Below the pieces are notes generated by a model. The model searched no databases. It saw nothing but the letters and a program-made list of their open reading frames with translations, and was not told the DNA's origin. DNA of 64,000 bases, from positions 3,410,001 through 3,474,000 of the forward strand of contig NZ_CP030771.1 of assembly GCF_006088715.1 (NCBI RefSeq). The letters run 5' to 3'. Shown piece by piece: positions 1 to 10,091 of the stretch; the first letter of the stretch is position 1, and the number at the start of each line of letters is the position of its first letter. This DNA is from Streptomyces sp. YIM 121038. Its GTDB lineage: Bacteria > Actinomycetota > Actinomycetes > Streptomycetales > Streptomycetaceae. The translations under genes and the position numbers were made by a program.

Positions 1-546
1 GGACAGGTGCACCAACTCCTCGCCGACAGCGGCCTGTTCGACGAGTGGTCCGTGCTCCGCCCGTCGTGGTTCATGCAGAACTTCACCGGGGACCACCTGC
101 ACGCCGACAGCATCCGCGGCGACGGCGTGCTCACCACCGCGACCGGCACCGGACGCGTCGGCTTCGTCGACGCCGACGACATCGCCGCCGTGGCCGCCCG
201 CGCCCTCACCGACCCGCTCCCGCCGGGGCCCGACCTCGTCGTCACCGGCCCCGAGGCGCTGTCGTACGCCGACGTGGCGGCGGTCGTCGGCCGCGTCACG
301 GGCCGCGCCGTGCGCCACCGGGCCGTGCCGCCCGACGCGCTCGCCGCGCGGCTGACCGGGGGCGGCATGCCCGCCGCGTTCGCGGAGCTCCTGGCCGCGC
401 TCGACGACGGGATAAGCCGGGGCGCCGAGGACCGGGTCACCGACACCGTCGAGCGCGTCACGGGCGCGGGGCCCCGCAGCTTCGCGCGGATGTACCGGGA
501 GGCCTACGCGTCGTCCCGCTCGACGGCCACCGCCCCGTCGCGGTAG
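1..546 (+). CDS. NmrA-like NAD(P)-binding reductase, C-terminal part
   Basis: The reading frame is open at the left edge, so the N-terminal Rossmann half with the nucleotide-binding glycine motif lies outside the window. The visible 180 or so residues begin near a VLRPSWFMQNF stretch. This is typical of NmrA and ergot-alkaloid-type atypical short-chain dehydrogenases. A segment resembling FVDADDIAAVAARAL and a TGPEALSYADVAAVV stretch follow, as expected for this family. Members act as NAD(P)H-dependent reductases or as redox sensors without catalysis, and the visible part does not decide between these. The last 43 bases overlap the 3' end of the convergent beta-galactosidase gene. Confidence 0.75.
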   Translation, partial: GQVHQLLADSGLFDEWSVLRPSWFMQNFTGDHLHADSIRGDGVLTTATGTGRVGFVDADDIAAVAARALTDPLPPGPDLVVTGPEALSYADVAAVVGRVTGRAVRHRAVPPDALAARLTGGGMPAAFAELLAALDDGISRGAEDRVTDTVERVTGAGPRSFARMYREAYASSRSTATAPSR

Positions 547-2450
547 TCGAGCCGCACCCGCAGCCGCTCCCCCGCCGCCGTGACCCGGGTGCGCACCTGC
601 ACGCCCGCGGCGAGCCCCGCCGCCACCGGGCGCACCCCGCACTCCGCGCGCACCCGGTCCAGCAGGGCGCGCAGCGCCTCGGGGCCGGGGTCGCACGCCA
701 CGTACCAGGCGGTGCCCCGCCCGTACGCGTGCCGGGTCACGGCGGGGCCTTCACCGCCGCCCTCGCCGTCCCCGCCATCCGCACCGCCCTCGCCGCCGAA
801 GCCCGGCACGGCCTCGGCGCCCTCCAGGCGGAGCACCTCCGCCCAGCCGCCGTCCGCGCGCGGCGCGAACTCCTCCACCGTCAGGCCGAGCACCTCCCGG
901 AACGGCCCCGGATAGCCGCCCAGGTACACCCGGTCGTGCTCGTCGGTGATCCCGGAGAAGTACGACATCACGAGGGTGCCGCCGCCCTCCACATACGCCA
1001 CCAGGCGCGCGGCCGCCGCCCGCGACACGGAGTACAGGTGCGGCACGAGCAGCAGCCGATAGCCCGTCAGATCCCCGTCGACCGGCACCACGTCGCACGC
1101 TACAGACGCGTCGTGGAGAGGCCGGTGGTAGGCGAGCGCGCCCTGAAGGTAGTCCACCTCGCTCGGGTGGGCGCCCGTGTCCAGGGCCCACCAGGCGCCC
1201 CAGTCGAACAGGAGCGCCGCGTCGGCCCGCTCGGGCACCGCGCCGAGCAGCTCGGGCCGCCCGGCCAGCTCCGCGCCGAGCGCGCTCACCTCGCGGAAGA
1301 TCCGGGTGTCGGGGCCCGCGTGCGGCACCATCGCCGAGTGGAACTTCTCGGCGCCGCCGCGCGACTGGCGCCACTGGAAGAACAGGACCGCGTCGGCGCC
1401 GTGCGCCACCGCCTGCCAGCTGTCCAGGCGCATCCGGCCGGGCGGTTTGCGGCCGTTGTGGGGCCGCCAGTTGACCGCCGACGGCGCCTGTTCCAGGAGC
1501 AGCCAGGGGCGCCCGCCCTTCAGGCCGCGCATCACGTCGTACGAGAAGGCCGCGCGCCGGGCGGCGTCCGGGTCGTGCGGGTCCGGATAGGAGTCGTACG
1601 AGACGACGTCGAGGTGCGGCGCCCAGCGGAAGAGGTCCAGGGTCCTGGCGACGGGGACGAAGTTGGTGGTGACGGGCACACCGGGGGTGAGCCGGGCGAG
1701 CACGGCCTTCTCCGCCAGATAGCAGTCGAGCAATTCATCCGATGAGAAGCGCCAGTAGTCGGCGAGCTGGGCGGGGTTGCGGAAGGACGGCGCGGCGCGC
1801 GGGGTGTGGATCTCGTCCCAGGCGGCGTAGTGCTGCGACCAGAAGTCCGTGGACCAGGCCTCGTTGAGCGCGTCCAGGGTCTGGTAGCGGGCGCGCAGCC
1901 AGGTGCGGAAGGCGGCCGTGGACACCGCGCAGTGGCAGTGCCGCGAGACGTGGCAGCCGTACTCGTTGCCGATGTGCCACAGGGCGAGCGCGGGGTGGTC
2001 CGCGTACCGCGCGGCGAGGCGCTCCACCAGGCGCACCGCGTACCGCCGGAAGACCGGGCTCGACGGGCACCAGTGCTGGCGCGAGCCCGGATAGAGCCGG
2101 GTGCCGTCCGCAAGGACGGGCAGCGTCCCGGGGTGCAGCCGGGCCAGCCACGGCGGCGGTGACGCCGTCATCGTCGCCAGGCACACCCGCACGCCCGCGG
2201 CGGCGAGCCGGTCCATGTGGTCGTCCAGCCAGGTGAAGTCGTGGCCGCCGGGCGTGGGTTCGGTCCGCGCCCATGCGAAGATCCCCAGCGTGACGAGGCC
2301 GACGCCCGCCTCCCGCATCAGCCCGACGTCCTCGGCGTGCACGTCCGGGCCCCACTGCTCGGGGTTGTAGTCCCCGCCGAAGCCCACGGATCCCAGCGGT
2401 CCGCGCCACCACCGGAGCCGCCCGCTCTCCTCGCTCACGTCCCGAAACAC
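504..2450 (-). CDS. beta-galactosidase, glycoside hydrolase family 42
   Basis: A 648-residue GH42 enzyme that would hydrolyse terminal beta-D-galactosides, probably in the cytoplasm because no signal peptide is seen. The (beta/alpha)8 domain holds the acid/base glutamate in WHIGNEYG (about E163) and the nucleophile in LLLEQAPSAVNW (about E320). Cysteines around 166-174 resemble the family's metal-binding cluster. Beyond residue 390 come the trimerisation and C-terminal domains, including a Gly/Asp/Glu-rich loop near 560-575. The start is taken as GTG at 2450. A GTG four codons inside is also possible, and neither has a strong ribosome binding site. The gene is divergent from the ABC importer, so both may respond to the same nutrient (inference). 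Confidence 0.9.
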   Translation of the reverse strand: MFRDVSEESGRLRWWRGPLGSVGFGGDYNPEQWGPDVHAEDVGLMREAGVGLVTLGIFAWARTEPTPGGHDFTWLDDHMDRLAAAGVRVCLATMTASPPPWLARLHPGTLPVLADGTRLYPGSRQHWCPSSPVFRRYAVRLVERLAARYADHPALALWHIGNEYGCHVSRHCHCAVSTAAFRTWLRARYQTLDALNEAWSTDFWSQHYAAWDEIHTPRAAPSFRNPAQLADYWRFSSDELLDCYLAEKAVLARLTPGVPVTTNFVPVARTLDLFRWAPHLDVVSYDSYPDPHDPDAARRAAFSYDVMRGLKGGRPWLLLEQAPSAVNWRPHNGRKPPGRMRLDSWQAVAHGADAVLFFQWRQSRGGAEKFHSAMVPHAGPDTRIFREVSALGAELAGRPELLGAVPERADAALLFDWGAWWALDTGAHPSEVDYLQGALAYHRPLHDASVACDVVPVDGDLTGYRLLLVPHLYSVSRAAAARLVAYVEGGGTLVMSYFSGITDEHDRVYLGGYPGPFREVLGLTVEEFAPRADGGWAEVLRLEGAEAVPGFGGEGGADGGDGEGGGEGPAVTRHAYGRGTAWYVACDPGPEALRALLDRVRAECGVRPVAAGLAAGVQVRTRVTAAGERLRVRLDYRDGAVAVERDDA

Positions 2451-2464
2451 CCCCGTCCGACACC

Positions 2465-2493
2465 TTGACCAGGCCCTGGCCCGCTCCTATGGT
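2465..2493 (+). promoter_or_regulatory. candidate housekeeping promoter of the ABC importer operon
   Basis: TTGACC at 2465-2470 and TATGGT at 2488-2493 are separated by 17 bases. This fits the Streptomyces HrdB-type consensus TTGACN-17-TANNNT. It would give an untranslated leader of about 155 bases before the lipoprotein gene. No transcript data are available. Confidence 0.55.
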
Positions 2494-2506
2494 CGCTGCG
2501 CCAGCA

Positions 2507-2521
2507 CGACGTAGGACGTCG
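2507..2521. promoter_or_regulatory. candidate operator, 6-bp perfect inverted repeat
   Basis: CGACGT-AGG-ACGTCG is a perfect dyad starting about 13 bases after the predicted -10 box. A repressor bound here would block the importer promoter. No regulator gene lies beside it in the window, so the binding protein is unknown. Confidence 0.35.
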
Positions 2522-2657
2522 GACCTTTCCGCCGCAGCGTACTCCCGCGGGGCCCGCCCGGCCCGCGTCCGCACCGCGCATCTCCCCACCGTCCCCCCAC
2601 CCGATCCGCACCGGTACGTGGGGAGCACCCTCTCCCCACTCCTTCAGGGAGGCACTC

Positions 2658-4286
2658 GTGAGCGACCCCATCCCCGTGACACGTGACGGCGACGGACCCG
2701 GTCGGCGGTCCTTCCTGCGGTACACCGGCGCCCTGGGCGCGGCCGCGGGCCTCGGCGGCGGCCTCGTGGCGTGCGGCGGGCCCGAGTCCACCAACGACAC
2801 CGGGGGCAGCGGCGGCGGGACCCTCACCGCCGTCATCGGCTACGGCAACGACGGCAGTTGGGACCCCACGCAGACGGCGTCCGCGTTCGCCATGGCGGGT
2901 AACGAACACATCTACGAGGCGCTGCTCGGCACCGACCCGATCAGCCGCGAGCCGTACCCGCAGCTCGCCACCGCGGTGCCGAGCGACCTGAAGGCCACGA
3001 CCTGGAAGTTCGAGCTGCGGGCCGGCGCCACGTGGCACGACGGGAAGCCGGTCACCGCCGACGACGTGGTGTTCGTCTTCGACCGCATCCTGGACCCCGG
3101 CACCCAGACCCTGGCCAAGGGCTTCTTCGCGGCCTGGCTCAAGGAGGTCCGCAAGGTCGACGCGCGCAACGTCGAGCTCGTACTCAAGTTCCCCTTCCCC
3201 GACGGCGCGGCGCGGCTCACCCTCGCCAAGATCATGCCGAAGCACGTGTACTCCGCGCCGGGCGCCTGGGACGACGCCACCAAGGGCAAGGCGATCGGCT
3301 CGGGCCCGTACCGGCAGGCCTCGCACCACCCGAAGTCCAACACGACCTTCGAGGCGTACGACGACTACAACGGGCCCCGCAAGGCCGCCTTCAAGAAGAT
3401 GAACTGGCTGACGATCGTGGAGGCCGCCCCGCGCGTCGCCAAGGTCTCCGGCGGCAGCGCGGACGCGCAGATCTCCGACAACATCCCGTACGCCAACATC
3501 GAGCAGCTCAAGAGCGGCGGCATGACCGTCGAGGGCGGCGCCGGGATGAACAACCTCTTCCTGATGTTCAACACCGCCCACAAGCCCTTCGACGACGTGC
3601 GGGTGCGCCAGGCCCTGCACTACGCCATCGACCGCGCGAAGATGATCGACGTCGCCCTGAAGGGCCACGGCAAGGCCGCCACGTCCTTCCTGAACGAGGG
3701 CAACCCCAGCTACCGCCCGGCCAAAACTGTGTACGGCTACGACCCCAAGAAGGCCAAGGCCCTGCTGAAGGAGGCCGGGGTCTCGGGCCTGAAGATCAAC
3801 CTGATGGCCGTCAACGTCAGCTGGATCAGCGACTGCCTGCCCACCATCAAGGCCTCCTGGGACGCGATCGGCGTCAAGACCACCCTGGACCCGCAGGAGA
3901 CCACGGCCGTCTTCACCAAGCTGGACCAGAAGAAGGACTTCCAGGTCGTCGCGGCCGCCTCGAACCCCAACCAGTTCGGCATCGAGGCCGACCTGATCAT
4001 GCACTACAACTACGGCCCCGAGAACATCTGGATGGGCTACGCCCGCTGGGCGGGCAACGCCCGCGCCAAGGAGCTGTTCCGGCTCATGGACAAGGCGACC
4101 CGCGAGTCCGACGCCACCCGCAAGAAGTCGATGGTCCAGGACTACATCGACCTCGTCGCCGAGGAGGCCGTGCTCTACCCCGTCGTCCACAACGAGCTGA
4201 TGACGGCGTGGAACCCCAAGCGGCTCAGCGGCATAAGGCCCCAGCCCTACCCCGGCGTCAACCTCCTCCAGGCCCGGTGGGTCTGA
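2658..4286 (+). CDS. ABC importer substrate-binding lipoprotein, peptide/nickel (SBP family 5) type
   Basis: A 542-residue extracytoplasmic solute-binding protein of the DppA/OppA family. The N-terminus has a twin-arginine motif (RRSFLR, R16-R17), a hydrophobic stretch and a lipobox LVAC with C39, so it is probably Tat-exported and lipid-anchored. The SBP_bac_5 fold fills the rest. The GTG start at 2658 follows a GGGAGG site by about six bases. It is the first gene of a five-gene operon with two permease units, two ATPase units and a lyase. Family 5 proteins bind di- and oligopeptides, nickel, or sugars including sialic acid, and the sequence alone does not fix the ligand. Confidence 0.9.
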   Translation: MSDPIPVTRDGDGPGRRSFLRYTGALGAAAGLGGGLVACGGPESTNDTGGSGGGTLTAVIGYGNDGSWDPTQTASAFAMAGNEHIYEALLGTDPISREPYPQLATAVPSDLKATTWKFELRAGATWHDGKPVTADDVVFVFDRILDPGTQTLAKGFFAAWLKEVRKVDARNVELVLKFPFPDGAARLTLAKIMPKHVYSAPGAWDDATKGKAIGSGPYRQASHHPKSNTTFEAYDDYNGPRKAAFKKMNWLTIVEAAPRVAKVSGGSADAQISDNIPYANIEQLKSGGMTVEGGAGMNNLFLMFNTAHKPFDDVRVRQALHYAIDRAKMIDVALKGHGKAATSFLNEGNPSYRPAKTVYGYDPKKAKALLKEAGVSGLKINLMAVNVSWISDCLPTIKASWDAIGVKTTLDPQETTAVFTKLDQKKDFQVVAAASNPNQFGIEADLIMHYNYGPENIWMGYARWAGNARAKELFRLMDKATRESDATRKKSMVQDYIDLVAEEAVLYPVVHNELMTAWNPKRLSGIRPQPYPGVNLLQARWV

Positions 4287-4343
4287 CGGGCACGCCCCGC
4301 GACCCGAGGAACCGCACCCCTCCGGAATGAGGAGCCGTACCAC

Positions 4344-5303
4344 GTGACCGCGATCCTGCGCATCCTGCTCCGCCGCCTCGCCCTGCTCGTCCCGCTGCTG
4401 CTCGGCATCGTCCTGTTCGTCTTCCTCGTCATGCGCTTCTCGGACGTCGACCCGGCCTCCGCGTTCTTCCAGGGCGCCAACCCGACCCCGGAGCAACTGC
4501 ATCAGTTCCGCGAGGAGAACGGCCTGCTCGACCCGCTGCCCGTGCGCTACGCCGACTTCGTCGGCGACCTGCTCCACGGCGACATGGGCATCAGCGTCCT
4601 GACCCGCTCCGCGGTCGTCGACCAGGTCACCACGGCCCTGCCCCTGACCATGCAGCTCACCTTCCTCGGGCTCGGCATCGCCGTCGTCGTCTCGCTGCTG
4701 CTCGGCGTGACCGCCGCGATCTACCGCGACCGGCTGCCCGACCAGATCGTCCGCGTCGTCTCCCTGACCGGCGTCGCCGCGCCCGGCTTCTGGCTGGCCC
4801 TGCTCATGATCCAGTACCTGGCCGTGGACCTGGGCTGGTTCCCGACCGGCGGCTACATCAACCCCAACGACTCCTTCACCGGCTGGCTCAGAACGATGAC
4901 GCTGCCCGCGCTCGCCCTGTCCCTGCCGGTGGCCGCGCAGATGACCCGCATCATCCGCACCGCCGTCGTCGAGGAACTCGACAAGGACTACGTCCGCACC
5001 GCCGTGGGCAGCGGCCTGCCGCCCGTCGTGGTCGTCGGCCGCAACGTCCTGCGCAACGCCCTCATCAACCCGCTCACCGTGCTCGGCCTGCGCGTCGGCT
5101 ATCTGCTCGGCGGCGCCGTCGTCATCGAGACGATCTTCTCCCTGCCCGGCATGGGCAAGCTGATGATCGACGCGGTGAAGAACGGGGACCCCGCCGTCGT
5201 GCAGGGCGTCGTCATCACCACCGCCGTCGGCTTCGTCGTGGTGAACCTCGTCATCGACATCCTCTACCTCCTGGTCAACCCGCGCCTGAGGGGAACCTCC
5301 TGA
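4344..5303 (+). CDS. ABC importer permease, DppB type
   Basis: A 319-residue inner-membrane permease with about six membrane helices, starting with the usual N-terminal helix (LALLVPLLLGIVLFVFLVMR) and the GLLDPLPVRYADF segment typical of DppB/OppB. The EAA-like coupling loop is near residues 215-235. It should pair with the permease half of the next gene to form the channel. A GAGGAG site sits about ten bases before the GTG start at 4344. The stop TGA shares its A with the ATG of the next gene, indicating translational coupling. Confidence 0.9.
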   Translation: MTAILRILLRRLALLVPLLLGIVLFVFLVMRFSDVDPASAFFQGANPTPEQLHQFREENGLLDPLPVRYADFVGDLLHGDMGISVLTRSAVVDQVTTALPLTMQLTFLGLGIAVVVSLLLGVTAAIYRDRLPDQIVRVVSLTGVAAPGFWLALLMIQYLAVDLGWFPTGGYINPNDSFTGWLRTMTLPALALSLPVAAQMTRIIRTAVVEELDKDYVRTAVGSGLPPVVVVGRNVLRNALINPLTVLGLRVGYLLGGAVVIETIFSLPGMGKLMIDAVKNGDPAVVQGVVITTAVGFVVVNLVIDILYLLVNPRLRGTS

Positions 5304-7391
5304 TGCCGTTCGCCTCGCGCAAGGCGCTGACCGACAGGCTCGCCCGGCCGGGCCTGCGGCTGCGGTCGCTGCGCAAGCTGCCCGTCCTGTCGCGGATCGC
5401 GGTCGGCGTGCTCGCCGTCGTCGTCCTCGTCGCCCTGTTCGCCCCGCTGCTCGCCCCGCACGACCCGCTCGAACAGCAGTCCCTGGTGGACGGCACCGGG
5501 CACCCCTCCGCCGACCACTGGATGGGCCAGGACAGCCTCGGCCGGGACATCCTCAGCCGGCTCATGTACGGCGCCCGCTGGTCGCTCGCCATCGGGCTCG
5601 GCGCGACCCTCCTTGCCCTCACCGTCGGCGCGGTCGTCGGCGCGGTCGCCGCGACCTCGCGCAAGGCCGTGGACGAGTCCCTCATGCGGGTCCTGGACAT
5701 CGTCATGGCGTTCCCCGGCATCGCGCTCGCCGCCGTCCTCGTCGCCGTGTTCGGCGGCGGCATCACCGTCCTGATCTGCGCGATCGCGTTCCTGTTCACC
5801 CCGCCCATCGCCCGGGTCGTCCGCGCCAACGTCCTGGACCAGTACAGCGAGGACTACGTCACCGCCGAACGCGTCGTCGGCGCCCGCACCCCGCACATCC
5901 TCATCAAGCACGTCGCCATCAACTGCGCCGCGCCCGTCCTCGTCTTCTGCACCGTGCAGGTCGCCGAGGCCATCGTCTTCGAAGCCTCGCTGTCCTTCAT
6001 CGGCGCGGGCGTCCGGCCCCCCGACCCGTCCTGGGGCAGCGTCATCGCCGACGGCAAGAACATGGTGCTCATCGGCGGCTGGTGGGCCACCGTGTTCCCC
6101 GGCCTCCTGATGCTCCTGACCGTGCTGTCCCTGAACGTGCTGTCCGAAGGCGTGTCCGACGCCTGGGCCGCGCCCTCGGGCCGCGAGGTCGACCCCGCCC
6201 GCGCCGAGGACGAGGTCGAGGCCCCCGAGCCCGGCAGCGGCGAGGTCCTCGAACTGCCCGGCCTCGCCGACGCCGCCGCCCGTCTGCGCACCCGCGCCCG
6301 GCCGCTGCCCGAGGGCACGCCCGTCCTGGACGTACGGGACCTGGCCATCGGCTTCGACGCCCGGCACGGCGGGGTCGACATCGTCGACGGCATCAGCTTC
6401 CAGGTCCGGCCCGGCGAAGTCCTCGGCCTGGTGGGCGAGTCCGGCTGCGGCAAGTCCCTGACCGCCCTGACCGTCATGGGGCTCCAGCCCAAGGGCGCCC
6501 GCGTCCGCGGCCGCGTCACCTTCGCCGGGCAGGAGCTCATCGGCCTGCCCCCGCGGGCCCGGCGCCGGCTGCTCGGCCACGACATGGCGATGATCTACCA
6601 GGACGCCCTGTCCTCCCTGAACCCGGCCATGACCGTGCGCGCCCAGCTCAAGCAGGTCGTCCGGCGCGGCGGCCACCGCTCCCCCGCCGAACTGCTCTCC
6701 CTGGTGGGCCTCGACCCGGACCGCACCCTGCGCAGCTACCCGCACGAGCTGTCCGGCGGCCAGCGCCAGCGCGTGCTCATCGCGATGGCCCTGTCCCGCG
6801 ACCCGAAGCTGATCGTCGCGGACGAGCCCACCACCGCCCTGGACGTCACCGTGCAGGCACAGGTCATCCAGCTCCTCCTGCGGCTGCGCGCGGAGCTCGG
6901 CTTCGCGCTGATCCTGGTCTCCCACGACCTGGCGCTCGTCGCGGACGTCACCGACCGCGTCGCGGTGATGTACGGCGGCCAGATCGTCGAGACCGGGGTC
7001 ACCGCGGAGCTGGTGGAGTACCCCACCCACCACTACACGCGCGGCCTGCTCGGCTCCGTCCTCTCCCTGGAGTCCGCCGCCCAGCGCCTCACCCAGATCA
7101 AGGGCGTCGTGCCGTCGCCCGCCGACTTCCCCGCCGGGTGCCGCTTCGCCGACCGCTGCCCGCTCGCGAGCGAGCTGTGCCGCACGACGGCGCCGGAACT
7201 CCTGGGCGTGCTCTCCCACCGGACGGCCTGCCACCACCCGGCACTCGCGCCCCACGAACCCTCGGCACGGGAGCGCCCCGCACCGGAGCGCCCCGAAGGG
7301 GCGCGGGACGGTGTCGACAGCGGCTCCGCCGCGCGGGCGCGCCCAGCCACGAACGACCCGCAGCCGCCAGAATCACGGGAGGGAATCGCCC

Positions 7392-7405
<14 letters not shown>
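5303..7405 (+). CDS. ABC importer permease-ATPase fusion (DppC-DppD)
   Basis: A 700-residue fusion. Residues 1-290 are a DppC-type permease, with a first helix near 33-52 and a coupling loop near 189-204. A Glu/Pro-rich linker (290-335) joins it to a DppD-type ATPase with Walker A GESGCGKS (378-385), signature LSGGQ (483-487), Walker B LIVADEP (503-509) and switch H541. The oligopeptide-transporter C-terminal Cys motif follows at about 610-645. The low-complexity tail after residue 650 overlaps the next gene. Such fusions recur in actinobacterial family 5 importers. The fusion ties one ATPase to one channel half, and the second ATPase is separate. Confidence 0.92.
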
Positions 7406-8473
<1,068 letters not shown>

Positions 8474-8477
<4 letters not shown>

Positions 8478-9397
8478 CCGCACTCCCCACCCTGTTGACC
8501 GGTGTCGTCCCGCCCGTCTGCACCCCCCTGACGCCGGACAACGAGGTGGACGTCGCCTCGCTGGAGCGCCTCGTCGACCACCTGGTCGGCGCGGGCGTGG
8601 ACGCGCTGTTCGTCCTCGGCTCCTCGTCGGAGGCGGCGTACCTGCCCGACGCCCACCGCAGGACCGTCGTGTCCGCGGTCGTCCACCACGTCGGCGGCCG
8701 ACTCCCCGTCCTGGCCGGGGCCATCGACATGACGACGCTGCGCGTCCTCGACCACGTGCGGGCCGCGGCCGCCGCCGGGGCCGACGGCGTCGTCGTGACC
8801 GCGCCCTTCTACACCCGCACCCACCCCGCCGAGATCGCCCGCCACTACCGGCTCGTCGCCGAGCGCGGCGGCCTGCCCGTCTTCGCGTACGACCTGCCCG
8901 TCTCGGTGCACACCAAGCTCGACGCCGACCTCGTCCTCGACCTCGCGGCCGAGGGCACCCTGGCCGGGCTCAAGGACTCCAGCGGCGACGACGGAGGCCT
9001 GCGCCGCGTCCTGCTCGGCGCGCCGCCCGCCTTCAGCGTCCTCACCGGCTCGGAGCTGACGGTCGACTCGGCCCTCGCGATGGGCGCGCACGGCGTGGTC
9101 CCCGGCCTCGGCAACGTCGACCCCGACGGCTACGTCCGCCTCTACCGCGCGGCCCGCGCCGGGGACCTCGACGGCGCCCGCGCCGAGCAGGAGCGCCTCT
9201 GCGCCCTGTTCCGCATGACCGAGACGGGCTCCCCCGCCCGGATGGGCCGCAGCTCCTCCAGCCTGGGCGCCTTCAAGGCCGCCCTCCATCTGCGCGGCGT
9301 CATCGCCCACCCCACCACGGCCGTTCCCCAGATCCCCCTCTCCCCCGAGGACGTGGAGCGCGTGGGCAAGCACCTGGCGGCGGCGGGCCTGTTGTAG
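8474..9397 (+). CDS. DapA/NanA-family Schiff-base aldolase/lyase
   Basis: A 307-residue class I aldolase of the dihydrodipicolinate synthase/N-acetylneuraminate lyase superfamily. The Schiff-base lysine is K167 (AGLKDSS) and the catalytic tyrosine is Y139 (FAYDLPV). The carboxylate-binding loop reads GSSSE (49-53) rather than the GTTGE of true DapA. The substrate is therefore probably a 2-keto acid sugar such as sialate or a keto-deoxy sugar acid. The ATG overlaps the ATPase stop by four bases, which links its substrate to the imported compound. True lysine biosynthesis is unlikely given this context (inference). It ends 19 bases before the convergent response regulator gene. Confidence 0.85.
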
Positions 9398-9416
9398 CGG
9401 CCCGTCGCCGCGGCCC

Positions 9417-10091
9417 TCACCCGCCCGGTCTGACCAGGCCCGCCTCGTACGCGGTGATGACCAGCTGGGCACGGTCGCGGGCGGTCAGCTTGCCCATGAT
9501 GCGGCTGACGTGGGTCTTGGCCGTGAGGGGGCTGAGCCCCAGGGCCTCCGCCACCTCCGTGTTGTTCAGGCCGCGGGCGACCAGGGTGAGCACCTGGCGC
9601 TCGCGGTCGGAGAGCGCGGCCAGGGAGCGGGGCGCGTCGGCCGTGGCGCCGGGGGCCTCCGGCTGGCGCAGGACGCGGGCGATGAGGCGGGCCGTCGGGC
9701 CGGGGGACAGCAGGGAGTCGCCCGCCGCCACCGTGCGGATCGCGTCCAGGAGCTCCGCCGGCCTGGTGTCCTTGACGAGGAAGCCGGACGCCCCGGCCCG
9801 CAGCGCCTCGACGACGTGCTCGTCGGTGTCGTACGTGGTGAGCATGAGGACCTTCACCCCGGCGAGGTCCTCGTCGGCGGCGATGAGGCGCGTCGCCTCG
9901 ATCCCGTCGAGGTCGGGCATGCGCACGTCCATGACGACGAGGTCGGCGCGCCGGACGCGGGCCAGCTCCACCGCCTCGCGCCCGGTGCCCGCCTGGGCCA
10001 CCACGTCCATGTCGGGCGCCGACTCCACGAGCATCGCGAACGCGGCCCGCACCAGGGCCTGGTCGTCGGCGAGGAGCACGCGGATCTTCAC
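9417..10091 (-). CDS. NarL/LuxR-family response regulator
   Basis: A 224-residue DNA-binding regulator. Its receiver domain has the acidic pocket D9-D10, phospho-acceptor D55 (LVVMDVRMPD) and K107. A LuxR-type helix-turn-helix (about 158-215, LSDRERQVLTLVARGLNN) follows. The GTG start at 10091 overlaps the kinase stop by four bases, so the two form a cognate pair transcribed kinase first. Their neighbour is an MmpL-like exporter. A plausible role is sensing an envelope-active compound and controlling its export, but this is inferred from context only. Confidence 0.92.
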   Translation of the reverse strand: MKIRVLLADDQALVRAAFAMLVESAPDMDVVAQAGTGREAVELARVRRADLVVMDVRMPDLDGIEATRLIAADEDLAGVKVLMLTTYDTDEHVVEALRAGASGFLVKDTRPAELLDAIRTVAAGDSLLSPGPTARLIARVLRQPEAPGATADAPRSLAALSDRERQVLTLVARGLNNTEVAEALGLSPLTAKTHVSRIMGKLTARDRAQLVITAYEAGLVRPGG

